Shown piece after piece: positions 54,340 to 64,000 of a stretch of DNA of 64,000 bases (positions are counted from its first letter, which is position 1; the number at the start of each line of letters is the position of its first letter). The notes beneath the pieces are model-generated. The model saw nothing but the letters and a program-made list of their open reading frames with translations, did no database searches and was not told the DNA's origin. Both the position numbers and the translations under genes were made by a program. The DNA is taken from positions 67,879,652 to 67,943,651 of the forward strand of contig OX465583.1 in assembly GCA_950022655.1 (NCBI GenBank), written 5' to 3'. The DNA is from Alentia gelatinosa (lineage: Eukaryota; Annelida; Polychaeta; Phyllodocida; Polynoidae).

Positions 54340-54650
54340 CTACCAAATACCCATGCCGTATATACTGTAAATACGCACCGTTTTGGCATATGAAGTAAAA
54401 ATACTGTACGGACCGCTGGTCCGTACACTATTATACGGACCACCTAGCCATACACATTTATTAAAATTTTGGTAGTTAAGAAAAATGAATTTATAACGTA
54501 CAACCATGCTTGTACAAGTCACAGAACTTGATGCTAATTTACCATTTGTACAGAACTCGGCGTAAACGCCTTGGTCCGTACAAACGGTAAATTAGTATCT
54601 CGTTCTGTGACTTGTACAGCATGGTCAGGACTTTCTATATAATTACGTAC
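54340..54650. repeat. R9 unit and foldback
   Basis: One 42-base unit (CCCATGCCGTATATACTGTA) is followed by a foldback with the tip GAACTCGGCGTAAACGCC (54555-54572). Confidence 0.6.
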
Positions 54651-54668
54651 TGAAAAAGTTTGGGGTAA

Positions 54669-55050
54669 ATCCCAATGCCCATCTACCGATTTCGGAACAT
54701 TTATGTACCTTTGTCGGCAACAAAAGATGGTAATTTGTCTCAGGCAAGGCATCCTATTAAACGGAGTCTGCCGTAGTTGGTAGATGTAGGGCGGCTAGGC
54801 AAGGGTGAGCCACCGATTAGTGAACCACATCCTTCAGATGTCCTTTTGTTGCTGACAAGTTGTGGTTTCTATGTTCCAAAATCAGTGGCGAAAAGTTTAT
54901 CAACATGCTGATAAATGTAGTCGCCGACAGTAGAACGTTGGTAAATGGGGCTTGATTGGGTCACGTAATTTGCCTGTGACAAGTTCGCCGACTCCTATAT
55001 GATTTGCTAACTAATTGTTCAACCCTTAACCGGTAGATGGGCATTGGGTT
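54669..55050. mobile_element. R4 miniature element, copy d
   Basis: Ends ATCCCAATGCCCATCTACCG and CGGTAGATGGGCATTGGGTT are inverted, with TAA to the left and a worn TTT(A) to the right. The core reads TTTATCAACATGCTGATAAA, one base off the palindrome. Confidence 0.7.
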
Positions 55051-55519
55051 TTTAGTGGCAGAGTATGAAAACCAGGCTTTTAAGGCCTGATACCCACCCC
55101 ACTTTATTGTTTCTAGACTCTGTTGTTAGAGTATAGAGTACTAGTAGCACATAGAATTATTGTTAAAACAAGGATCTGAGTAAAACACTTACATTATTCT
55201 TACTGTACAAGATTGTACATGCTCATGTATTACTACTCGTCAACCTCTCGTGGTTTACAGCCACCTGTCCACAAAACCATCGATTACTGTCTATGTATCT
55301 AACATAATTTGATATGATTATACTTGGTTCATACAGTATCCCACATTTCATAGTGTAAAGTTTCGCCTATTGGTAATATACGAGCGTATCTTAAGTAAGG
55401 AATCACAGAGGAACTCAGAGAGTCGTGTGTGTAGATAAATCATTTTAGGAGTGTTCTTTTTGGGTAGAAATATCCACCGAATTATATTAAAATGACCTCA
55501 GATCTTCACAATAGGATTA
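55051..55519. other. R23 arm and lead-in to a tandem array
   Basis: 55215-55290 is an R23 right arm (CAACCTCTCGTGGTTTACAG; CCTGTCCACA). A lone unit of the following 38-base array lies at 55317-55356. Confidence 0.45.
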
Positions 55520-55906
55520 TACATGTGTACTTGGTTCATACAGTATCCCACATTTCATAGTATTATACTTGGTTCATCAAATATCCCACATTTCATAGGA
55601 TTATACTTGGTTCATACAGTATCCCACATTTCATATGATTATACTTGGTTCATACAGTATCCCACAGTTCATATGATTTTTCTTGGTTCATATAGTATCC
55701 CACATTTCATATGATTAAACTTGGTTCATACAGTATCTCACATTTCACATGATTATTCTTGGTTCATACAGTATTCCGCATTTCATATGATTATACTTGG
55801 TTCATACAGTATCCAACATTTCATATGATTATACTTGGTTCATACATTATCCCACATTTCATGTGATTTTTCTTTGTTCATAAAGTATCCCGCATTTCAT
55901 AGGATT
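55520..55906. repeat. 38-base tandem repeat, ten units
   Basis: ACTTGGTTCATACAGTATCC units start at 55529, 55567, 55605, 55643 and so on, exactly 38 bases apart, ending near 55906. Confidence 0.93.
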
Positions 55907-55910
55907 ATAT

Positions 55911-56042
55911 AGAGGAAACATATGAGAGTTTATGGTCTGAGCTCATATCCCATCGAGTGTGAATCACATAGTAATTCACAAAGCGTTGGATACGAGTTCC
56001 CAATGTTAAGTCTATGGAGAAAAAATACCAGGTGTGAGATAA
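55911..56042. mobile_element. R13 fragment next to the receptor exon
   Basis: It matches 44739-45030 (GAGGAAACATATGAGAGTTT; AATCACATAGTAATTCACAA; GTCTATGGAGAAAAAATACC) and ends in GGTGTGAGATAA at 56042. About 90 bases of the right half are deleted. Its end lies eight bases before the putative branch sequence of the next exon. Confidence 0.65.
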
Positions 56043-56049
56043 TACTGTG

Positions 56050-56081
56050 TAACTAACCGGGTTTTCATTGTATTGTCGCAG
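56050..56081 (+). promoter_or_regulatory. Branch-site-like sequence and 3' splice acceptor
   Basis: TAACTAAC at 56050-56057 is close to the strong TACTAAC branch form, about 25 bases before the AG at 56080-56081. The tract TTTTCATTGTATTG-TCGCAG leads to the exon. Confidence 0.7.
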
Positions 56082-56301
56082 GTCTCGGCGGGCGTCGCGG
56101 GCCTCCTCGCTGCCGCCCATGTCGGACGAGGGCCGGCTCATCTCAGAGCTGCTCAGTCGGTACCGCTCCCACAAGACGCTCACCCGGCCAGTCATTAACT
56201 CCAACTCCACCGTCTTCGTACAGTTCGGCCTCTCCCTCATCCAGATCCTCGACCTGGACGAGAAGAACCAGATGCTCACCACGCTCGTCTGGAAGGAATA
56301 T
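56082..56301 (+). CDS. Nicotinic acetylcholine receptor-type subunit, ligand-binding domain exon
   Basis: This internal exon is 220 bases with AG at 56080-56081 and GTGAGT at 56302-56307. Its first base completes a codon begun upstream and it ends on a whole codon (TAT). The product segment contains EGRLISELLSRYRSHKTLTR, then FGLSLIQILDLDEKNQMLTT and LVWKEY. That pattern is the N-terminal extracellular domain of nicotinic receptor subunits (helix, beta 1, and the loop D Trp at codon 56290). NST is a possible glycosylation site. The exon stops just after VWxxx, the boundary I recall in vertebrate nicotinic genes. Related pentameric channels are less likely because DLDEKNQMLTT is typical of nicotinic subunits. 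The subunit type cannot be told from one exon. The exon is GC-rich, unlike its AT-rich surroundings. The next exon was not found before 64000. Confidence 0.9.
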
Positions 56302-56583
56302 GTGAGTCTCCAATCTCGGTCTTCTCTTTTTTTTATGGACATTTATCTAATTATTTATTTTTTTCATGATTATAATCATTTTATCTTATTATTTATCATT
56401 ATCTTATTTTGGTCTGATGACATTTTAGAGACTGGTGATATAGAATATCCTCGCAGAAGGGGGACGGTTCATGATGCAGTATGGGTGGTGTGCCAGATTA
56501 AAGAAGAAACCAACAAGTTTTGGTCAAAATCGTTGTTCTCCACAAGTTTCATGCAGAGTGATATGAACGAGGCGACTGCCATA
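56302..56583 (+). other. Intron start with repeat fragment
   Basis: T-rich intron follows the GTGAGT donor. 56500-56565 contains AAACCAACAAGTTTTGGTCA, shared (inverted) with 11270-11300, and related sequence at 62435-62462. Confidence 0.55.
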
Positions 56584-56740
56584 GCCAGGGGAATGCCTAG
56601 AGGCATCATGCTGCTGTAGCCAGGGGAATATATGGAGGCATCATGCTGCTGTAGCCAGGGGAATATCTGGAGGCATCATGCTGCTGTAGCCAGGGGAATA
56701 TCTAGAGGCATCATGCTGCTGTAGCCAGGGGAATATCTGG
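56584..56740. repeat. 35-base minisatellite, five units
   Basis: GCCAGGGGAATATCTGGAGG units start at 56584, 56619, 56654, 56689 and 56724, exactly 35 bases apart. Each carries the GGCATCATG word of the GATGCC/GGCATC group. Confidence 0.93.
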
Positions 56741-57133
56741 GGACAAAAATACCAGGGGTGAGATAAGAGCAGCTCCGTTGTAGATCTGGTGAGCAGCTCA
56801 CCGAGCAACACACTGCACACTCAGATGCTGTAATTAGTAGACGACGGAGAGGGCCATAGACATGTGTCTGGGTCTGCCTGCAGAATATCTGATCAGTCAT
56901 CCCCACCAGCCTGCATAACTGTATCCCTTCTGGCATTGAGTTTTGTACTTGCCGGCAGATTGTCCGCTACTATAATCCTGTTGGCGTGTGTTTGCTCTCT
57001 CATGATAAGGAATCAAGACGGTGTCTGACTGTAAAAAGCCTGGTCATATAAGTATTAGCTCTAAGCAGTTACGACTTTTAATTAGTGGCATAAAGGATAC
57101 ATACATACATATATATATAGTATATATATAGAT

Positions 57134-57195
<62 letters not shown>

Positions 57196-57252
57196 TAAAT
57201 AGATGTACACCAACATCTCCTCTATGAGGAAGGTCGTACTCTATCACATTGA
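56741..57252. other. Intron-like sequence with AT microsatellite
   Basis: 57105-57193 is a (TA)n tract with a few G interruptions. The rest has no recognised gene. Confidence 0.6.
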
Positions 57253-57725
57253 AGCCCAATACACATCAACACGATTCAGGATTGAACGATTACTTCACAA
57301 ATCGTATATGAGTCAGTGAACTTGTCCCAGGCGAATTGAGTAATACCTTGGCCCGTGTTGGCCACCCAATCAAAGGCCATTTACCAATGTTCCGTTGTCA
57401 GCAACTAGATTTATCATCATATAGTGGAAGACGTAGAGGTAGATAAATTTGGACCCGATTTACGAAAAATCGGGGCCCCGATTTTTCACACGAAAGAATT
57501 CCCACAATAGATTTATCATCATGTTGATAAACTTTTAGCCACCAACAGAGGAACCACAACTTGTCAGCCACGAAATATCATCTGAAGAGGACACTTGCCT
57601 AGCTGTGCTACATTTACCGACTACGGCAGACTCCGTTAGGATGCCTCACCTGAGACAAATTACCGTCCGTTTGTTGCCAACAGAGGCACATAAATGTACC
57701 GAAATCGGTAGATGTGTATTGGGCT
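57253..57725. mobile_element. R4 miniature element, copy e, with extra palindrome
   Basis: Ends AGCCCAATACACATCAACAC and GGTAGATGTGTATTGGGCT are inverted, with TGA and TTA flanks. A duplicated core (TTTATCATCAT at 57410 and TTTATCATCATGTTGATAAA at 57511-57530) brackets a perfect 24-base palindrome centred between 57475 and 57476. Confidence 0.7.
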
Positions 57726-59674
57726 TTACAGCGATGGAACCCTGACATGCATCTCACTCTGCATCCTAGCTATGAGTGATGAGTAGACACAAACAAAACT
57801 AACGTGTCAACTCCACCAAGTGCCATCAGTCTCTCATGTTTCTTTTACCCTTACCAGCTGAGTCTACTTTTCAGGCCAAGGAGGGGAGACAGCTGAACTG
57901 CCTCCAGACAAGACAGAATGACGAATGGTGTCACTTTCGTCTCTGGAGTTTCACTTTCCCCTCTTAAAGCTTTCCGTGGCGCTTTCTTCAGAGAAGATAT
58001 ACCAACATTGTGATGATGGATGGGTGCTAGTATCATATAAGTGTGGAGAGGATGTGGTGCTGTTAAAACACCTTCTGCCCACATATGTGGCACTCCGCTG
58101 GAGAATATATGTATCCCTGCAACCAGATGGCCCTGGCTATTTACACTTACACCTATATAGTAATAAAACGAGGTTCCTGTAAATATAATAATCCGGATCC
58201 GAACACTCGTTGTCACATAGAAACCTGCGGGAAACCTGCGGGAAACCAGCGGGACGAAAGCATAGCGGTTGCTATCGCATGGTACTGCTGTTTTAAGATG
58301 AGTGCGATGCTCATTTACATCTTTATTTACTGTCCCTCGCTGTATTTTCGGAACTCATGTGTATATTTTGTATTTTGATGTTTTGAGTGTGTATTTTTTA
58401 TGTCGTTGATAAACTTATACCCATGTCGAAGCGGTACATAACGTCGACCATTTTGAAATAATGAGGTAATCCCGTTAGTTGACACTGTAAAACGAACCGT
58501 AATTTACTGCACAGCCGTGCAGTACATTGTAGAGAGCAGCGTGTGGTATTTACATATCTTACGGCAGTAGGTAAATAGTAAAATATCGAATTGATATCAA
58601 GATTGATTATAAACAAATCTGGAAATTATATAGTATATACAACCCCCGACACAACAAATGGTCAACCCATTCCTAGAAATGTGTGCACCTAGTGGGAATC
58701 GAGAATCAAGGTCATCGAGCTTCGGCTTCCTTCATTGTGTCTGCCGCCCCAGACAAAAAGCATCTAAAGACCCATTCCAATACAGGTGTTGCCGTTCAGC
58801 GCCGCCTAACGACCCACTGTCTAGATACGCGGCCACTCGGACAAACACCGCGAGTTCGGCGGTATTCATATAGAGACATATAGCAATCACACCTTAAGTG
58901 TAAACGGTGGGTGTGATTGCAGGAGTATTGATTTTTGACAGATTAAATTGCTGGAACAAACAAGGGTATTGTATTAACGAGTCTGGGCTGTCTAAACTTT
59001 ACAGTTGATGATTATCTTGGTTTGAACATGGAAAAAGAAAACCATATTATAGCTAGGTTTGCCAATGTATTACTGTGTATCTAGTTTCGGTGTCCCTGTG
59101 TTATCTAAGCTATATCTAAAGTATCATTGAGGTGATATGCATGTATGATACATCAAATTGGAGCTGAAATACCATAGAATACGATGAAATCATTGTTATT
59201 TTCCTGAAAATGATATACATTGGTCTTCTAAACGTATTACGCTCATATACTGAGTGATACAATGCTAAAGAATACGTTGCCAGGGGCTTGTTTGGCTGCA
59301 GGCATTGCATAACCACCCAGATAAGGTGCGACACCAGTCTGTGGAAAAAGGCCTATTAGAAGAGTCCTGCCCCTGAGACTACCACCAGGCATAATCACCA
59401 GGCAGTCGCACAGCGGGTGGGATGGTCATCGTCAGCGACACCGCAGGGGAGAGGCGCAAGTCGAGGACTATGCCCTGATATATTTCAAACATGTTTGGAA
59501 TTGAATCGCAAGAGACTGTTGCCCTTTTTAGATGGGTCGCTGACTCAAGCCCAAACAATGGTGGGTAGGGCTGACGATTTTGTCATTTTGCATTGCCACT
59601 TGCTGACTCGGCCAATCCCTAGAAATTTTGGCTGATAGTCACCAACGGAAGCCCTCTGGATGCCCCTAAATCGC
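57726..59674. other. Unique intron-like sequence, about 1.9 kb
   Basis: No exon was recognised. AAACCTGCGGG repeats three times near 58225-58250. A hairpin has GCAATCACACC (58883-58893) pairing with GGTGTGATTGC (58910-58920). Confidence 0.4.
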
Positions 59675-59677
59675 TTA

Positions 59678-60066
59678 AGCCCAATACACATCTATCGATT
59701 TCGGAACATTTATGAACATTTGTTAGCGACAAACGGACCGTAATTTATCTCAGGCAAGGCATCCTAACGAAGTCAGCTCTAGTTGGTAGATATAGCACAG
59801 CAAGGTACGGGTCAGGCAACGATTAATGAACAACCTCCTTCAGATGTTATTTTGTCACCGACAAGATATGGTTTCTATGTTCCTGAATCAGTGGCCAAAA
59901 GTTTATCAACATGTTGATAAATCCAGTCGCCGACAATGGAACGTAAATGGCGCTTGATTGGGCAGTCGACAACGGCCGAGGTATTACGTAATTAGTCTGC
60001 GATAAGTTAACCGACTCCTATACGATTTGGGAATTAATCGTTCAGTCCTGAATCGTGTATTGGGCT
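59678..60066. mobile_element. R4 miniature element, copy f, with TTA duplication
   Basis: Ends AGCCCAATACACATCTATCG and CGTGTATTGGGCT are inverted, with TTA at 59675-59677 and 60067-60069. The core TTTATCAACATGTTGATAAA lies at 59902-59921. Confidence 0.75.
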
Positions 60067-60410
60067 TTAGTGAGAACCGGGCTTAAAGGCCTCAGACAAT
60101 TCTCACACCTCTCACAAGCCGGGGATAGAGCTCGGAAACTGTAATGGCCGGACCAAAGTAACAGAGCACATTGAGAAAGAAGCGCCTTAAGTACGTCTGA
60201 CGGGTCAATCCTGCTCTGACAGGGGCTTCGTCTCCGTCCCAGGCCTTTAGGAGGACACTGGCGGCCATTATTGTCCCTCTTCTAGAAGGCTAGGGCGTCG
60301 TTTGTTTTCTTCACTGATTAGGCTTCCTCTGCAGCCAGTGATGCAAACCTCCACAGGGTACCATAGAGGGTGCCCTCCAGTAGTTAACCCTTTCCCTGTA
60401 GCACCTATGG
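60067..60410. other. Unique sequence with R14-like end
   Basis: TTAACCCTTTCCCTG at 60384-60398 resembles the R14 end. A matching AGGGTTAA lies far away at 61728-61735, so an R14 copy swollen by insertions is possible. Confidence 0.35.
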
Positions 60411-60717
60411 ACCTGTTTCACTAGTTTTGTGACATGTCTGTGACACCATACTGACAGATTGGGTTGTCTGGTTTCGTGACAACACAAGTAGCTGCCCTTA
60501 GGAAGAGACAGACCCCAAACATAAGAATCAGACAAATCTACACATCATGGACCTGTTTCAATAGTTTCGTAACAAAAGTGTTAGACAGATATGAAAAGCG
60601 GCACCATAAGTGCAAGCAAGAATGGACAAAACAAAATCTAATGTCTAATTCTTATGAAACCGGACACACCATCTAGACGCCATCTAGACATGTCACGAAA
60701 CTAGTGAAACAGGTCCC
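60411..60717. mobile_element. R2 element, copy c, with two left ends
   Basis: GGACCTGTTTCA(C/A)TAGTTT appears at 60411 and again at 60549. The single right end is CTAGTGAAACAGGTCCC, so this is either a partial duplication or one copy inserted in another. Confidence 0.55.
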
Positions 60718-60734
60718 AGGTTCTCTGCTCAGCA

Positions 60735-60966
60735 TTGCATGGCAGGTATTGCCTGCATAAACGACCCTGGCACACAGTATTCCCACTAGGTGGCATCATT
60801 GAGATTATTGGAATCTTTGGTTGCATTGATGTACGTCTTTAGCACGAGAGGCAGGCCAGCCGATTCTCAAGGCTCTAAGCCTAGGTCGTTAAGAATTCCT
60901 CTCCATAGAGCGTATTGAGAGTACAGAATACGACTTAGAGAGTGTGAGATCTTATGAGAGGGGTGC
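60735..60966 (-). mobile_element. R16 partial copy, inverted
   Basis: AGAGTGTGAGATCTTATGAG and AGGGGTGC end the copy. GGCATCATTGAGATTATTGG and GAATTCCTCTCCATAGAGCG match the 51007-51275 body in reverse. Confidence 0.6.
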
Positions 60967-61226
60967 CCCGGCAGGCACCTTTTTGGGGAAACAGCAATGT
61001 CACATGATGTGTCATGTGATTTGAGTAGTGTACCTTGGTAACTGATGATATTTTCGTATACCAAATCAAAGTATAATATGGCTGTACTTTTTCAAATTTC
61101 TTTTAATTTGAATGATTATTTTTCTATTTATTGAATTTTGTACATGAATGTCAATGATGCCTACAAGATGCCTGGAGGCATCTTCCTGCTGTAGCCAGGA
61201 GAATGCTTGGAGGCACCATGCTGCTG
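60967..61226. other. AT-rich spacer with GGCATC repeats
   Basis: 61155-61220 carries GATGCC..GGCATC words and GTAGCCAGGAGAATGC, a two-unit relative of the 56584 minisatellite. Confidence 0.5.
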
Positions 61227-61727
61227 TTAAAGGCATGTCCTACAATTCACGGTGGCGCCACCTGATGATTTGTAAATATTCCCATTCATCAATTGAGATT
61301 GGTAATTTGTGGCATATTCCAAAATCAAAAGAGCAAAATTTAAGTTTTGTCTAGTTTGACCTAATCCAATAGGAAAAAAGGGTCTTTTTCATTTGCTTGA
61401 TTTGTATAGGAAATGTACTGAAAAATCTGGCTTTCTTCATTCTTTTAAAAAAAGAGGACGGTGACCTATGATTTCTAAAACATAAATAGGTAGTACTATA
61501 CATATATTATATTCTGTGAAAGTTTGAGGAAAATGACTTTTTAAAATCTCTATATGTTCTAATATAAAATGATCATAATATTGATTTATAAATCAAAATC
61601 TAGCAAGGTGACCCCCGATTTTTAAGTGAGATATGTGCTCTACAGTACATAGAGATCATTTTATTCAGTTTTCAGAAAAATGACATGGCTTTTAATTTTC
61701 ATGCCAAATTGTCCGATATGCCTTTAA
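61227..61727. mobile_element. TTAA-type miniature element, uninterrupted copy
   Basis: TTAA-AGGCATGTCCTACAATT at the left and AATTGTCCGATATGCCT-TTAA at the right are its ends. At about 61570-61574 (AAAATGATCATAAT) it passes straight through the point where the 333-6519 copy carries the retrotransposon. Confidence 0.7.
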
Positions 61728-61912
61728 AGGGTTAACAGACGCCAGGCAGGAGCAGTATATACATGTCAGAGGGCTCCCATCCCTGGTCAACACAAAATAT
61801 GGCCGCCATAGAAAAGAATCAGTTCAGGAAAACGGTGAAGATGGAAGGCTGGGGTTGGAGTCGTATGTATTTGCTCAACCGTATAAAGGCTTGCAGCTAA
61901 ATACTGTACTTA

Positions 61913-62181
61913 AAAGGGCTGATTCCACCAGCACGATATTTTTTGCCTGGCAAGGTTGGACTGTGTCTTGTAGCACCTTGCTGAATCTTGATGAATTGCG
62001 ATAAATCATGTAAGATCTGGTTGTGCACTTACACCAGTGTGTAGCCCCTATTGTCGCTCAAGGGGGCCTACTCCACTGCAGCGATTCAATCAGATATTCT
62101 CATATGATTCATCCCGACCTAGCAAGTCAACAAATCGGCCATGATCGGCATATATCGCACGTCCTGGTGGAACATCCCTTT
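61913..62181. mobile_element. R17 miniature element
   Basis: AAAGGGCTGATTCCACCAGC and CCTGGTGGAACATCCCTTT are inverted ends, and ACGATAT and ATATCGC follow inward. The ends resemble R15. Confidence 0.6.
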
Positions 62182-62880
62182 ACTTCGCCAACCTATATGA
62201 CCTCATACAGACTTCAATCCGTGTTCTATCAGACTGACTGTCGACTAAATATACAATTCTTCCAACAATCATTTATAGCATCTTATTACTTTTTCAACAC
62301 CAAATCACATTTTCCAATCATGTCATTCACCCATGTTACCAAGGTATTGAAATTATCCCTACACAAAATTAAAAAAAAAAAAAATTCTGAGGTTATTTCA
62401 GAAAATTAGAACACTTTTGAATTGAATCCGTGGAGAACGACGACTTTAACCAAAACTGGTTTCTTTTTTAGTCTGATCTAGAACGACACACTGGTTTGTC
62501 AAACCATCCAGAACTAAGACCACACCATCAATCTGAAAAGCTAAAAAAGGGAGATTTTCCTGCAGTCAGGAGAAGCAACTGAAGGCACCGCAAAAATCAA
62601 ACCGGGTCGATTGAGAACGAGATGTTCGAGTTGAATGCACTGGTGCAGCATCTCAAGTGGACACAGATAGATCTGTGACAACAAGGGGCAAAATTGGCAG
62701 CCGCAATATTTCTCAATCTAGTAGACTTTCCGATATAATCAACCATCCTTTTTTTTATCAATGTCTAATCTGGAGGTATTGTAGGCTCATGTAGTGCCTA
62801 TTTCCACAGTGCTCCAGGCTGGAAATTGACAAGCACTGCTTTTACCTATGAATTTAATGTTTTGCTTCCCATAACAGTGA
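62182..62880. other. Mostly unique sequence
   Basis: 62430-62470 shares ACCAAAACTGGTTTCTT with 11265-11300. A13 lies near 62370. No gene was seen. Confidence 0.35.
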
Positions 62881-63434
62881 GGGGCCCGTTTTATAATCTA
62901 GGATCGTACATGAAGACCCTCTTCTGTATGCCATAGAGACACAGGGACGATATTGGTCAACGTTATTCAACACTCATGGACGACCTCAGGGCTTATGGAG
63001 GCTAATGTTGTCTCAGCGAAGACCTGCGTTACCTGTCCTATCATTCATTGGGGGCAGGGAACCAGTCTAAACAGTTTCCGGTCTGGAGCCTCTCCACGAA
63101 GTTGTCTGCTCAGTTTTCTGCCACTAGAGGGGGCGACATATGACAGTATTAGGAAACGTCCTTACTGTGGACAAAACGGTTCCTGTTCGAGGTCAGTCGT
63201 CGATTTCATACTGCCTGACGCGACATGTGGAAGGCAGTATAAAATCGATGACTGACGGACGCCATTTTAATGACTTATGGAGTCACAGTCACAGCAGGCA
63301 CGAATATTATCATTACTATACCCCTAGCACATTGTTATTACTACACCCCTAGCAGTAGGCAGTATTTGATGGACATTCGCACACAGGTATATAACAATAT
63401 AGAAGTTGATGGTAGGGTCTGTAAATTGTAATAT
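62881..63434 (-). repeat. Inverted relative of the 45524-46075 segment
   Basis: It starts GGGGCCCGTTTTATAATCTA and ends TGATGGTAGGGTCTGTAAA. It contains CTGCCACTAGAGGGGGCGAC and CTGCCTGACGCGACATGTGG, the complements of the first copy. Confidence 0.8.
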
Positions 63435-63650
63435 ACACTGCACGAAAACCACCATTTTACATATATATACGCCATTGCGATATCGTGGCTTGTTTATACT
63501 TGTATACACCTCTTATACGCGTCTACGTTTCGGGCGTCTACAAGTCTAATATGTAGACACGCGCGACTTGGCTGTCTTTCACGCCTGGCGTATTTAAGAT
63601 AAAATATACTCTGCACAACATATATATACGCCAGGCGTATATATGATACA
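63435..63650. repeat. GCGTATA/TATACGC-rich palindromic segment
   Basis: ATACGCCAGGCGTAT (63627-63641) and CGCCTGGCGTAT words recur, and related words lie at 52980-53110. Confidence 0.5.
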
Positions 63651-64000
63651 CACAAAAAAAAAAATTGCAACCCACGGCCGCCCAGGCCTGTGGGTGTTGG
63701 TAGAGCATACACCAACACTGACCCGCCACCCGCGACCTCCCAACCCCACCCTCTTCCGTCCCCCCACCACCCCACGCCACCCCCAGCCATCCTCAGTGAG
63801 AAGCCCCCCGCTGCCCGCCGGCCACCGCCCAGCGCCCGCTGCCAGCCGCGTTTGTACAGGTTAACTCAGTGGGAAACCCTCCCCCACCCCCCACCCCCCA
63901 CCGCTGCCCGCCGCTGCCCGCCGCAAGGTGTTATGGTGTCGGATTAGCGGCCGCTCGCCTTGTGTAAGATGATTTCAGTCCTGAGGGCGGGCGGCTGGGC
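63651..64000. other. C-rich low-complexity sequence
   Basis: Runs of CCACCCC and CGCTGCCCGCCG keep several frames open without meaning. No exon was recognised. The window ends inside this GC-rich tract. Confidence 0.5.

Noticed and set aside
57925..58182. Candidate third exon of the receptor gene (contains LRW)
   Set aside because: The residues around LRW do not fit the WxDYxLxW pattern and the flanking splice sites are poor.

Overview
The window is eukaryotic and almost entirely non-coding. It holds one host protein-coding exon, a 220-base exon of a nicotinic acetylcholine receptor-type subunit at 56082-56301 on the + strand, with a consensus acceptor, branch-site-like sequence and donor. 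The rest is a dense, nested collection of transposable elements, mostly short non-autonomous ones, plus minisatellites and microsatellites. The receptor exon, tRNA-derived SINEs with a TTTAACGTCC motif, abundant foldback elements and a tyrosine-recombinase retrotransposon fit a marine invertebrate. I favour a lophotrochozoan such as a mollusc, with low certainty about the phylum.

Layout. 1-6519: a TTAA-bounded miniature element abuts a second TTAA-bounded element, and the second was split by an apparently intact Ngaro/PAT-like retrotransposon (709-6364). That element has Gag-like, RT-RNase H and tyrosine recombinase frames and split direct repeats in the order A1-ORFs-B1-A2-B2. 6520-18700: copies of a 440-base element (R1, 9-base target duplication), elements with TAA or TTA target duplications (PIF/Harbinger-like), and a nested complex at 16.2-17.9 kb. 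19000-28400: 42-base and 46-base tandem arrays, a TTA microsatellite, and 34-base, 72-base and 70-base arrays. 28400-45000: more miniature elements, a hairpin cluster, a telomere-like repeat inside a foldback element, and the first tRNA-derived SINE. 45000-55900: a 550-base segment repeated inverted at 62.9 kb, a second SINE, and CRE-bearing elements. 55900-64000: the receptor exon, with element debris reaching to about 40 bases from its acceptor, then intron-like sequence full of repeats.

The retrotransposon frames would act together: Gag packages the RNA, RT-RNase H copies it, and the recombinase integrates a circular DNA intermediate. No transposase for the many cut-and-paste miniature elements is present, so they must have been moved from elsewhere. 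Labels R1 to R23 are local names for repeat families defined by comparing copies inside this window. I could not compare them with a repeat library.
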